From Pseudomonadota bacterium (GTDB lineage Bacteria; Pseudomonadota; Alphaproteobacteria; Rhizobiales; Xanthobacteraceae): a stretch of 5,874 nt of DNA. The notes below the pieces were generated by a model that had not been told where the DNA came from, ran no database searches, and saw nothing but the letters and a program-made list of their open reading frames with translations. The stretch covers positions 1 through 5,874 of the forward strand of contig JAEVZN010000386.1 in NCBI GenBank assembly GCA_023392205.1. The letters are read 5' to 3'. The number at the start of each line of letters is the position of its first letter. The stretch's first letter is position 1. A program made the translations under genes and the position numbers. Positions 1-5,824 of the stretch are shown in pieces.

Positions 1-241
1 CGCTGGCGGTGGTGTCGGAGATCGCGCCCATATGAATCACGGCGTCGAGTTTGCGGCCCTGCAGCCAGCGGACGAGATCGGCGGGCGCCACCATGTCGGC
101 AATCTGCCGCTTGGTCAGATTGCGCCAGCGGCCGTCCGTCCCAAGATAATCGGTCACGGCGACGTCGCTGCGTCCGGCCTCGTTCAGGGCGGCGACGATA
201 TTCGACCCGATGAAGCCGGCGCCTCCGGTTACCAAGATCAT
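1..241 (-). CDS. hldD: ADP-L-glycero-D-manno-heptose 6-epimerase, N-terminal part (runs off left edge)
   Basis: Only the first 80 codons are present. Translation from the ATG at 241-239 starts MILVTGGAGFIGSNIVAALN, a Rossmann NAD(P)-binding motif (GGAGFIGSN, residues 6-14) typical of extended short-chain dehydrogenases. It ends with AVIHMGAISDTTAS (residues 67-80), which matches the conserved H-x-GA-x-S-x-TT segment of HldD/RfaD; GalE-type epimerases differ here. HldD epimerises ADP-D-glycero-D-manno-heptose at C6 to ADP-L-glycero-D-manno-heptose, the donor for inner-core LPS heptose, in the cytoplasm. Family members are about 310-330 residues, so roughly three quarters is missing. A GGAG (255-252 on the minus strand) lies 10 bases upstream of the ATG and supports this start. 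It is divergent from waaF-gmhA-gmhB, the rest of the same pathway. The missing pathway gene hldE could lie downstream of hldD, beyond the left edge (inference). The epimerase family is certain; the heptose assignment is strong from motif and context. Confidence 0.9.
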   Translation of the reverse strand, partial: MILVTGGAGFIGSNIVAALNEAGRSDVAVTDYLGTDGRWRNLTKRQIADMVAPADLVRWLQGRKLDAVIHMGAISDTTAS

Positions 242-370
242 TCGGTCGCTGCTCCGCCCGCCCTTGCCGACTTGAATTGCCGACCTGCATTGCCGGCTTG
301 CGCCGGCGACCTGCGGGCGTTCCTTTGCCCGAGGGCCGCGGACAGCGCAACGCAGAAGGTTCGCCGCCAG

Positions 371-412
371 GCAAGCCAGAAAGGCGGCCGAGCAAGGCAG
401 AAAGGGCGCAGA
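371..412. repeat. Imperfect 21-base tandem duplication
   Basis: Bases 371-391 and 392-412 align without gaps at 17 of 21 positions; the first 14 bases (GCAAGCCAGAAAGG versus GCAAGGCAGAAAGG) differ at one position. The unit is purine-rich on the plus strand. It lies mid-way in the hldD-waaF divergent spacer. It may be a slippage product or degenerate protein-binding sites; its function is unknown. Confidence 0.55.
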
Positions 413-453
413 AGAGGTCAGAACAACCGCCGAAAAAGCCGGGTTCTGCCGTG

Positions 454-485
454 TTCTGTGCGTCGTGCTCAGCTTCTGTGCGTCG
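454..485. repeat. 12-base direct repeat at 20-base spacing
   Basis: TTCTGTGCGTCG occurs exactly at 454-465 and again at 474-485, offset by 20 bases (about two helical turns). The second copy runs into GTGCGTCGCAC (478-488), a palindrome with 5-base arms and a single central base. The pair ends three bases before a TCGACA hexamer (489-494) that resembles a -35 box. The arrangement would suit a pair of activator sites upstream of a waaF promoter, but that is inference; I do not recognise the motif as a known regulator site. Confidence 0.5.
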
Positions 486-488
486 CAC

Positions 489-515
489 TCGACATGGCGG
501 CCGCCGCAGTCTAAC
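489..515 (+). promoter_or_regulatory. Weak candidate sigma-70-type promoter for waaF operon
   Basis: TCGACA at 489-494 matches the -35 consensus TTGACA at five of six positions. TCTAAC at 510-515 matches TATAAT at four of six with a 15-base spacer; reading the -10 as CTAACC (511-516) gives 16. Transcription would begin near 522 and leave a leader of about 40 bases containing the inverted repeat at 539-562. Spacing is short and the -10 is poor, so this is only a candidate. No equally good pair was seen for hldD on the other strand. Confidence 0.25.
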
Positions 516-538
516 CCGGAGCGCATTCTTTCACTTGA

Positions 539-562
539 TGAAATGAACTCAAGCTCATTTCA
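539..562 (+). promoter_or_regulatory. Inverted repeat abutting the waaF start codon
   Basis: TGAAATGA (539-546) and TCATTTCA (555-562) are perfect 8-base inverted arms with an 8-base loop, and the right arm ends directly before the ATG at 563. A second, mutually exclusive pairing, CTTGA (534-538) with TCAAG (549-553), overlaps it. The Shine-Dalgarno position is taken by these arms and no GGAG-like sequence is present. It could be an operator or a translational control hairpin; which one cannot be told from sequence. Confidence 0.45.
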
Positions 563-1612
563 ATGTCCGCCACCCATCCCATGCTGCCGGAAACGCAAGA
601 GCTGGACAGTCCCGTCCTGATCGTCCCCTATATGTGGATCGGGGATTTCGTGCGCGTGCATTCGGTGGTGCGGCTCTTGAAGGCGCGATGGCCGCGCCGG
701 CCGGTGGATATCCTGACCAGTACGCTGTGCGCGCCGATCCTCGATTATTTGCCCGGCGTGCGCAAAGGCATCGTCGCCGACCTCCCCCGGCGCAGCCTGC
801 CGATTGGCAAATATACAAGCCTCGCCAACAGGTTAAAGGCCGAGAACTACGGCACGGCGCTGGTCATGCCGCGCACCTGGAAGGCGGCTCTGGCGCCGTT
901 TCTGGCCGGGATTCCGGAACGGACCGGCTTTGCCGGCGAATTTCGCTTCGGGTTGATCAACGACATGCGCTTCGGCGAACGCAAGCTCGAACGCATGATT
1001 GACTGCTTCGGCGCGCTCGCCTTGCCGAAGGGGCAGACGCCACCACCGGACTGGCCGTTGCCGCAGATTGTCGTGCCTGATGAAGAGGTTAGCCGGTGGC
1101 GTCAGGCGCTTGGACTGCCCCCGGACGATCGCCCTGTGGTGGCGTTTGCGCCCGGCGCGGTGGGTCCGGGCAAGGCGTGGCCGCCGGAGCATTATGCGGT
1201 GTTGGGACGGTTGCTGACGGCTGCCGGGATGAGCGTCTGGGTGCTCGGTGGTCCGGCGGAAAAGGAGATCGCGGCGGCCATCAAGACGGCCGGCGGCGCG
1301 CATGTCCACGACCTCACCGGCAATGATTTACGCAATGCAATCATTGCCTTAGCCGCAGTGGACGCAGCCGTCACCAACGATTCCGGGCTGATGCATATCG
1401 CGGCTGCCATCGGCACGCCGACGGTGGCGATTTTCGGTCCGACCTCGCCCCGCCTGTGGGCGCCGCTTAATCCGCTGGCGGCAATTCTTGAGCCGCCGCA
1501 AGCGTTTAGCGACATTGCCCAGCGCAGCACAGCGGGCGTGAAGGTGCAAGCGGCCTTCGATGCGGTCCGTGCCGCCTTGCCGCATGCCCCGGTCACGGGT
1601 ACCACTTCGTAA
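563..1612 (+). CDS. waaF: ADP-heptose:LPS heptosyltransferase (WaaF-type, GT9)
   Basis: The 349-residue product is a GT9-family heptosyltransferase of two Rossmann-like domains (GT-B fold), matching the usual 330-350 residues. WaaF adds the second L-glycero-D-manno-heptose to the inner core from ADP-heptose at the cytoplasmic face of the inner membrane. The N-terminal strand [13 protein letters not shown] (residues 18-30) carries the conserved W-x-GD, with D28 the likely catalytic acid. The [20 protein letters not shown] block (115-134) follows. The donor-binding half shows FAPGA (195-199), K204 before WPPEHYA (206-212), and the family signature [12 protein letters not shown] (271-282) followed by FGPTSP (291-296). 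It opens an operon: its TAA shares a base with the gmhA ATG. The ATG at 563 lacks a visible Shine-Dalgarno; an in-frame ATG at 581 is the alternative and would lose only six residues. Type II rather than type I is by overall resemblance, so acceptor specificity is less certain. Confidence 0.9.
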   Translation: MSATHPMLPETQELDSPVLIVPYMWIGDFVRVHSVVRLLKARWPRRPVDILTSTLCAPILDYLPGVRKGIVADLPRRSLPIGKYTSLANRLKAENYGTALVMPRTWKAALAPFLAGIPERTGFAGEFRFGLINDMRFGERKLERMIDCFGALALPKGQTPPPDWPLPQIVVPDEEVSRWRQALGLPPDDRPVVAFAPGAVGPGKAWPPEHYAVLGRLLTAAGMSVWVLGGPAEKEIAAAIKTAGGAHVHDLTGNDLRNAIIALAAVDAAVTNDSGLMHIAAAIGTPTVAIFGPTSPRLWAPLNPLAAILEPPQAFSDIAQRSTAGVKVQAAFDAVRAALPHAPVTGTTS

Positions 1613-2214
1613 TGCTCGAAGAAGACGAGATCCTCGGCTACCTGCGCCGCTCCAGGGAAGCTGCTCAGCGCATTGAGCAGGATTCCTCGTTCATCAGTAC
1701 GATCGCGACTATCGCGGACCGGATTTCCGCCTCTCTGCGCGCCGGCAACAAGCTGATGCTGGCCGGAAATGGCGGCAGCGCCGCCGACGCCCAGCACATC
1801 GCCGCAGAACTCCTGTCGCGGTTCCGTCTCGACCGCCATCCCCTGCCCGCCATCGCGCTGACCACCGATTCGTCGGTGCTGACCGCCATCGGCAACGATT
1901 ACAGCTACGAGCAGGTCTTCGCGCGTCAGTTGCGCGGGCTCGGCCGTCCCGGCGACGTGTTCATCGGCATCACCACCTCCGGCCGCTCGCCGAATATCCT
2001 GCGAGCTCTGGAAGCCGCGCGCGAGGCCGGCGTGATCGCCATTGGCTTCACCGGCACGCCCGGTGCCGGAATGGGCAATCTGTGCGATGCCCTGCTGGTC
2101 GCGCCCTCCGACGAGACGGCGATCATCCAGCAGATTCATATCACCGCCGCGCATGCCATTTGCGGCCTGGTCGAACGTGCATTGTTCGTCACGCCGGACA
2201 CGATGACCGCATGA
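1612..2214 (+). CDS. gmhA: D-sedoheptulose-7-phosphate isomerase (phosphoheptose isomerase)
   Basis: The 200-residue cytoplasmic SIS-domain enzyme is of normal length for GmhA. It converts sedoheptulose 7-phosphate to D-glycero-D-manno-heptose 7-phosphate, the first step of ADP-heptose synthesis. A helical N-terminus (1-45) precedes the signature [17 protein letters not shown] (51-67). TTSGRSPN (121-128) is the phosphate-binding SIS loop. [16 protein letters not shown] (168-183) carries the C-terminal metal ligands. H62, E66, Q173 and H181 line up with the zinc ligands known for E. coli GmhA (H61, E65, Q172, H180; positions from memory), so the active site looks intact. The start overlaps the waaF stop by one base (TAATG), implying translational coupling, and its own stop overlaps the gmhB start by four bases (ATGA). 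All key residues are present, and the neighbours are the preceding and following steps of LPS heptose metabolism. Confidence 0.95.
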   Translation: MLEEDEILGYLRRSREAAQRIEQDSSFISTIATIADRISASLRAGNKLMLAGNGGSAADAQHIAAELLSRFRLDRHPLPAIALTTDSSVLTAIGNDYSYEQVFARQLRGLGRPGDVFIGITTSGRSPNILRALEAAREAGVIAIGFTGTPGAGMGNLCDALLVAPSDETAIIQQIHITAAHAICGLVERALFVTPDTMTA

Positions 2215-2732
2215 CCACGCCCGCCCGCCCCGCGGCCTTTCTGGACCGCGACGGCGTGCTCAATCGCGATGACGGCTATATCGGCAGCATCGAGCGCTTC
2301 CACTGGGTCGACGGCGCCCCGCAAGCCGTGCGGATGCTCAACGAAGCCGGATATCTGGTGTTCGTCATTTCCAACCAGTCGGGCGTGGCGCGGGGCATGT
2401 TCACCGAAGACGATGTGAACGCGCTGCATGACTGGATGCGCGCCGAACTGAAAAAATCGGATGCGCATATCGACGATATCCGCTTCTGTCCGTTTCATCC
2501 CGATGCGCCTTTGCCGGCCTATCGCATCGATTCCGACTGGCGGAAGCCCAGGCCCGGCATGCTGCTCGACGTGATGGCGCAATGGCCAATCGACAAGCCA
2601 AACAGCTTTTTCATCGGCGACAAGGACAGCGACCTGCGCGCGGCACATGCAGCAGGCATTGAAGGCCATCTGTTCGCGGGCGGCAACCTCATGACCTTTG
2701 TCGAAAAGCTGCTGGCACAGCGGCCGAACTGA
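2211..2732 (+). CDS. gmhB: D-glycero-D-manno-heptose-1,7-bisphosphate 7-phosphatase (HAD, GmhB-type)
   Basis: The 173-residue HAD phosphatase removes the C7 phosphate of D,D-heptose 1,7-bisphosphate to give heptose 1-phosphate for HldE. Motif I is [11 protein letters not shown] (10-20; D12 nucleophile, D14 acid/base). Motif II is [10 protein letters not shown] (53-62). RKPRPGM (111-117) supplies the lysine, and GDKDSD (136-141) is motif IV. All catalytic positions are present. Of the four zinc-loop ligands known in E. coli GmhB (C92, H94, C107, C109; from memory), only the first is kept: C93, then F95, S108 and W110 at equivalent spacing. The frame is open from 2082, but the ATG at 2211 overlaps the gmhA stop (ATGA), begins just before motif I and gives the usual length, so it is chosen. 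Histidinol- or other sugar-phosphate phosphatase activity is possible in this subfamily, but the context favours heptose. Confidence 0.9.
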   Translation: MTTPARPAAFLDRDGVLNRDDGYIGSIERFHWVDGAPQAVRMLNEAGYLVFVISNQSGVARGMFTEDDVNALHDWMRAELKKSDAHIDDIRFCPFHPDAPLPAYRIDSDWRKPRPGMLLDVMAQWPIDKPNSFFIGDKDSDLRAAHAAGIEGHLFAGGNLMTFVEKLLAQRPN

Positions 2733-2797
2733 CAAGCCACAACAATCAGCCCTTAAACTGCTTCCCCTGAATCGGCGATTGAGATGCGCGCCATCGC

Positions 2798-2819
2798 TGC
2801 GCTTCCGAGCGGGAGCGCA
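2798..2819 (+). terminator. Hairpin downstream of the waaF-gmhA-gmhB operon
   Basis: TGCGCTTCC (2798-2806) pairs with GGGAGCGCA (2811-2819) in a 9-pair stem (one G-U) closed by a GAGC tetraloop, 66 bases after the gmhB stop. No T-run follows, so it is not a canonical intrinsic terminator; it may still act as a pause or RNA 3'-end stabiliser. The spacer to the next gene (2733-2960) holds no convincing coding sequence. Confidence 0.35.
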
Positions 2820-2897
2820 CTGACCGCTATTCAGAAATCCGCGGTCTGCCCCTTTTGCGCCCGACACGCCAAGTGTGAGCCACGCCACAGACCGGCG

Positions 2898-2914
2898 TTT
2901 CAGTCCTGCTGAAA
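2898..2914. promoter_or_regulatory. Small perfect inverted repeat upstream of the exported-protein gene
   Basis: TTTCAG (2898-2903) and CTGAAA (2909-2914) are perfect 6-base arms around TCCTG, ending 46 bases before the ATG at 2961. The position and size suit an operator or a weak leader hairpin. I do not recognise the motif, and 6-base arms can occur by chance. Confidence 0.25.
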
Positions 2915-2960
2915 GATGGCAGGCATCCGCCCGAATGGCTGTACAGCGTGAGGACTCGCC

Positions 2961-3620
2961 ATGACCGTGAACCGGCGACAATTCCTGACCGGCTTTGCCC
3001 TCCTGAGCACATACACATTTCTGCAGGCCCGGCCGATGGCCGCAGCACCGATGCGTCTGCTCGACGCGCAAAGCCGTATCCTGCTGGATATTGCACCGAA
3101 TTTCTCTGCTGCCGACGCCTTCCGGCCCGGACACGTCATCGGTGCGCGCAAACTGGCGCTGACGACCTTTAATTTCGAGCGGCTGTTCGGTTCAGCAAAT
3201 GAGTTTTCGTATGCTCCGGCCGCCATTGCCTCATGGTCTCTGCGCTTTCATGCCGGCGACGAATGGCTGCGCGATGAATTGCAGCGCACGAACTTTGGCA
3301 CGCCGTTGATGCTCGCGCATGTCCATGCGCTGATGAGCCTGCAAGGCAACCTTTGCCGCGTCGATGGAGGAAGCAACTTCGCGTATGTTCGCTCGCAACG
3401 GGACGGGCGAATATGGGCCATTCACTGGCGTACCGACGATGCACGGGACTGGGTTGTCGGCGCCGTTGAAGTGCCGCATCCGCATCTCGACTGGCCGCCG
3501 GGTTCGCGGTTGTTCGGACGCGGCCCCGACCCTTCAACCGTGCCGGACGCGGCATCACCCGATGTCGCCGTTCGTCTCCAAACCACCAGTCAGCCTTTGC
3601 CCGACAATACGTCGCGATAG
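2961..3620 (+). CDS. Unrecognised protein with a Tat-like signal peptide
   Basis: I do not recognise the family of this 219-residue product. The N-terminus is a clear export signal: NRRQFLTG (residues 4-11) fits the twin-arginine (Tat) pattern R-R-x-F-L, followed by a hydrophobic stretch FALLSTYTFLQA (12-23) and a small-residue region (A23 to A29) where cleavage is likely. The mature part (about 190 residues) has a central segment with regular aromatic and charged residues (about 85-180), a single cysteine (C132), and a proline-rich, probably flexible tail after 178. No other membrane segment or catalytic motif stands out. The start is supported by GAGGA (2950-2954), six bases before the ATG, and codon use looks coding. 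It follows gmhB by 228 bases in the same direction and overlaps the convergent glycosyltransferase by 31 bases. A periplasmic or envelope role is inferred from the signal only; no link to LPS is shown. Confidence 0.7.
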   Translation: MTVNRRQFLTGFALLSTYTFLQARPMAAAPMRLLDAQSRILLDIAPNFSAADAFRPGHVIGARKLALTTFNFERLFGSANEFSYAPAAIASWSLRFHAGDEWLRDELQRTNFGTPLMLAHVHALMSLQGNLCRVDGGSNFAYVRSQRDGRIWAIHWRTDDARDWVVGAVEVPHPHLDWPPGSRLFGRGPDPSTVPDAASPDVAVRLQTTSQPLPDNTSR

Positions 3621-4624
3621 ACAGAGGCGATCTTTTCGGCTTCGGTTTCGACGCTGAAATGAGCGAGCACATGCGCGCGCGCGCGCTGTCCCATCGCTGC
3701 GGCCGTCTCCGGATCGCGCATCAGCGGCTCCAGCGCCGCAACAAGGGCCGCGACATCGCCGGGCGGCACGAGCATTCCGGCATCGGTGCCGGTGATTACG
3801 GCTTCCGCACCACCGGCGCGCGCGGCGACGAGCGCATCGCCCGACGCCATCGCCTCCAGAATGGTGAGCCCAAAGCCTTCGTTGCGCGAGGTGAAGGCGT
3901 AAATGAGAATGCGCCGGTACCATTGCGGCACGTCGTTGATCGGCAATTCGCCGGTGATGCGGATGCGCTCCTGCAAACCGGCGGCGGCGATCTTCTCGTG
4001 CAGGCCCCTGGCAAAATTTTCGTCGTCGATGGCGCCGACAATCGCCGCACTGAAATCGGGATACGACGGCAGCAACCGGCACATCGCATCGACGAAAACG
4101 TCGGTGCCCTTCTGGTGCCGCACGCGTCCGAAGCAGCCGACAGCATATCGTCCGGGCAGTCCGCTCTCGGCAAAGGCCGCGGCCCGATTTTCGGGCGGGC
4201 GATAGCGTTCCGTATCCACGCCATGCAGGATCACGGTGGCAGGGACTTTCAGATATGACGCGGCGGCCGGGCTTGCCGCCATCACGGCATCCATGCGGCC
4301 GATCAGCCAGCGTGTGATCCAGGTATGGTGGCGCTGAGCCGCCGAGGTGAAGACGAGTTTGAGCGGCCAGCCCAGCGCCTTGAGAAGGAGCCCCGCCATC
4401 ATCTCGTTATTGCGGCGGGCATGCCAGACGACCGGCAATGTGCGCCGCCAGCGAAGCCGCATCAGATCGGCAAAGCCGATCCGGGCGATGCCGTCCGGCG
4501 CATCCGGCCCCAGCCAGCGTGCCGTAATCACGCGCGCCACCCGCGGTGCGATCATGCGGTTGGTCGCCGTCACACCGGTATAATTCCAGTGCAGATTAGG
4601 AATGATGACGTCGAAATCGGCCAA
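3590..4624 (-). CDS. lpcC: GT4 glycosyltransferase, LpsB/LpcC-type LPS core mannosyltransferase
   Basis: The 344-residue GT-B glycosyltransferase of family GT4 resembles Sinorhizobium LpsB and Rhizobium LpcC. Those enzymes add mannose (from GDP-mannose) to the inner-core Kdo region at the cytoplasmic face of the inner membrane. Recalled shared segments include VWHARRNNEM (66-75), FTSAAQRHHT (92-101), RMDAVMAAS (110-118) and GCFGRVRHQKGTD (163-175), which contains the donor phosphate-binding R167/K172. The GT4 E-x7-E motif is EGFGLTILE (249-257). The start is TTG (4624-4622). It is the only usual start codon after the in-frame upstream stop and gives the length of LpsB; the first in-frame ATG is codon 24, inside conserved sequence. 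A weak AGGA lies 11 bases upstream. The gene is divergent from galE and convergent with the exported-protein gene. The family is secure; the mannose donor and Kdo acceptor are inferred from homologues. Confidence 0.85.
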   Translation of the reverse strand: MADFDVIIPNLHWNYTGVTATNRMIAPRVARVITARWLGPDAPDGIARIGFADLMRLRWRRTLPVVWHARRNNEMMAGLLLKALGWPLKLVFTSAAQRHHTWITRWLIGRMDAVMAASPAAASYLKVPATVILHGVDTERYRPPENRAAAFAESGLPGRYAVGCFGRVRHQKGTDVFVDAMCRLLPSYPDFSAAIVGAIDDENFARGLHEKIAAAGLQERIRITGELPINDVPQWYRRILIYAFTSRNEGFGLTILEAMASGDALVAARAGGAEAVITGTDAGMLVPPGDVAALVAALEPLMRDPETAAAMGQRARAHVLAHFSVETEAEKIASVYRDVLSGKG

Positions 4625-4726
4625 TTCGGGTCCGGTCCTGAGCTTCAGGTTTGGGCGATCCTTTTACCCATTTTTTCACGCCCGTCGCCTAATGTGCGCC
4701 CGGATTTGCGAGAAAGGTCTCAGGAT
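4625..4726. promoter_or_regulatory. Divergent promoter region between the GT4 gene and galE
   Basis: This 102-base spacer must hold the 5' signals for both divergent genes. It contains an AT-richer core (4661-4678) with CTTTT and a T6 run. I find no -35/-10 pair of consensus quality on either strand. AAAGG (4713-4717), nine bases before the galE ATG, is the galE ribosome-binding site. On the minus strand a short open frame of eight codons (MGKRIAQT, 4671-4645) precedes the TTG start of the glycosyltransferase in another frame. Confidence 0.5.
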
Positions 4727-5713
4727 ATGACGGTACTCGTCACCGGCGGCGCGGGTTATATCGGCAGCCACATGGTCTACGCCCTGCGCGATGCCGGCGA
4801 AGAGGTGGTCGTGCTCGACAACCTGTCGACCGGGTTTCGCTGGGCCTTGCCGGACAGCGTGCAGCTCTACGAGGGCGATACCGGCGACGGCAGTCTCGCC
4901 CGTGCGATCATGGCGCGGCATGGCATCGATGCGGTGATCCATTTCGCGGCCTCGATCGTGGTGCCGGAATCGGTCGCCGATCCGCTCGGCTATTACCGCA
5001 ACAACACCGCCAATACCCGCACCCTCATCGAGGCGGCGGTGCAAAGCGGCGTGCGCCATTTCATCTTCTCGTCCACGGCTGCGGTCTATGGCAACCCGGA
5101 ACAGGTGCCGGTGACGGAGGACGCGAGGCTTTCGCCGATGTCGCCCTACGGCTCCTCGAAGCTGATGAGCGAGATCATCCTGCGCGATACCGAACAGGCG
5201 CACGGGCTTAAATACGCGATCCTGCGCTATTTCAACGTCGCCGGCGCCGATCCGCAGATGCGCACCGGGCAATCGACGCCGGCCGCCACGCATCTGATCA
5301 AGGTGGCGGTACAGGCGGCGCTCGGCCTGCGGCGGAAGATGGATGTGTACGGCACCGATTATCCGACACCGGACGGCACCTGCATCCGCGATTACATCCA
5401 TGTGTCCGATCTCGTGCGCGCGCATTCGGATGCGCTGGCGCATCTGCGCGACGGCGGCGCCTCCGGGACGTTCAATTGCGGCTATGGGCGCGGCTTCTCG
5501 GTGTTCGAGGTGATCGACACGGTGAAGCAGGTGTCGGGCAGCGATTTCACCGTAGATCTTGCGGCACGGCGAGCGGGCGATCCGGCGCAGATCGTGGCCG
5601 CCTCGGACCTGATCCGTGAGACCTTCGGCTGGACGCCGCGCTATGACGATCTGCCGACAATTGTCGGGCATGCGCTGGAATGGGAACGGTATCTGCGAAC
5701 CCGCAACACCTGA
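4727..5713 (+). CDS. galE: UDP-glucose 4-epimerase
   Basis: The 328-residue cytoplasmic extended short-chain dehydrogenase interconverts UDP-glucose and UDP-galactose through a bound NAD. The Rossmann motif is GGAGYIGSH (7-15). The substrate/NAD region DNLSTG (31-36) and HFAASIVVPESV (72-83) follow. SSTAAVYG (115-122) supplies the catalytic serine/threonine, and YGSSK (141-145) is the Y-x3-K catalytic pair. RYFNVAGADP (167-176), the GalE signature PDGTCIRDYIHV (215-226) and RRAGDPAQIVA (281-291) complete a full-length enzyme (family about 325-340 residues). The frame is open upstream from 4325, antisense to the glycosyltransferase, but the ATG at 4727 is chosen. It has AAAGG nine bases upstream and begins directly at the first beta strand. 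It would feed galactose into core, O-antigen or exopolysaccharide. Related UDP-sugar epimerases (for example acting on N-acetylated or uronic sugars) cannot be excluded from sequence alone. Confidence 0.92.
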   Translation: MTVLVTGGAGYIGSHMVYALRDAGEEVVVLDNLSTGFRWALPDSVQLYEGDTGDGSLARAIMARHGIDAVIHFAASIVVPESVADPLGYYRNNTANTRTLIEAAVQSGVRHFIFSSTAAVYGNPEQVPVTEDARLSPMSPYGSSKLMSEIILRDTEQAHGLKYAILRYFNVAGADPQMRTGQSTPAATHLIKVAVQAALGLRRKMDVYGTDYPTPDGTCIRDYIHVSDLVRAHSDALAHLRDGGASGTFNCGYGRGFSVFEVIDTVKQVSGSDFTVDLAARRAGDPAQIVAASDLIRETFGWTPRYDDLPTIVGHALEWERYLRTRNT

Positions 5714-5747
5714 TCGCAGGGCCGCAACGGGCTTGAAATCCGACCCC

Positions 5748-5780
5748 CAAGCGGGCAGGTAGCCGGCAGCGACCCGCTTG
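5748..5780. repeat. 8-base perfect inverted repeat after galE
   Basis: CAAGCGGG (5748-5755) and CCCGCTTG (5773-5780) are perfect complements around a 17-base loop, starting 34 bases after the galE stop. The loop contains the short palindrome GCCGGC. No T-run follows. It may be part of a factor-dependent terminator or mRNA 3' stabiliser for galE. Confidence 0.35.
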
Positions 5781-5794
5781 CGCCGATCCAAGGC

Positions 5795-5824
5795 CGGGCG
5801 GGTCAATAATGTCGGGACCGCCCG
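5795..5824 (+). terminator. GC-rich hairpin downstream of galE
   Basis: CGGGCGG (5795-5801) pairs with CCGCCCG (5818-5824), and after a one-base bulge TC (5803-5804) pairs with GA (5816-5817), leaving an 11-base loop. This is a strong stem but lacks a following T-run. The loop contains an ATG (5809) that opens a frame to the window edge. Two abutting 10-base palindromes follow at 5822-5831 and 5831-5840. The rest of 5714-5874 shows no secure gene. Confidence 0.3.

Larger units (their letters stand above)
242..562. other. Divergent intergenic region between hldD and waaF
   Basis: This 321-base stretch separates two divergent LPS genes and should carry both their promoters. I see no convincing gene in it. 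The open frames that cross it start without a Shine-Dalgarno sequence, are arginine-rich, and match nothing I know. It contains a purine-rich 21-base near-tandem duplication (371-391 and 392-412), a 12-base exact direct repeat (454-465 and 474-485), a weak -35/-10-like pair (489-515), and an AT-richer tail (about 524-562) ending in an inverted repeat next to the waaF ATG. No transfer RNA, IS element or CRISPR structure is visible. Confidence 0.8.

Noticed and set aside
32..514. 160-codon plus-strand frame overlapping hldD
   Set aside because: It is antisense to the well-supported start of hldD and then runs into non-coding spacer; low-complexity, arginine-rich translation.
277..546. 89-codon open frame with a TTG start crossing the hldD-waaF spacer, lysine/arginine/proline-rich
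   Set aside because: It has no Shine-Dalgarno, unusual arginine-rich composition, no recognisable motif, and overlaps the region needed for divergent promoters; most likely chance in GC-rich DNA.
1192..2154. 320-codon minus-strand open frame across the waaF end and gmhA
   Set aside because: It lies fully antisense to two genes with intact catalytic motifs; a typical shadow frame of GC-rich coding DNA.
2082..2210. N-terminal extension of gmhB by 43 codons
   Set aside because: It overlaps gmhA in another frame and has no family similarity; the ATGA overlap start at 2211 gives a normal GmhB.
2136..3134. 332-codon minus-strand open frame across gmhB and the following spacer
   Set aside because: It is antisense to gmhB with no recognisable domain; its continuation through the spacer looks accidental.
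4325..4726. N-terminal extension of galE by 134 codons
   Set aside because: The extension is antisense to the GT4 gene; the ATG at 4727 has a ribosome-binding site and begins at the Rossmann strand as in other GalE proteins.
4676..5806. 376-codon minus-strand open frame opposite galE
   Set aside because: The histidine- and arginine-rich translation is a shadow of galE, which has every family motif.
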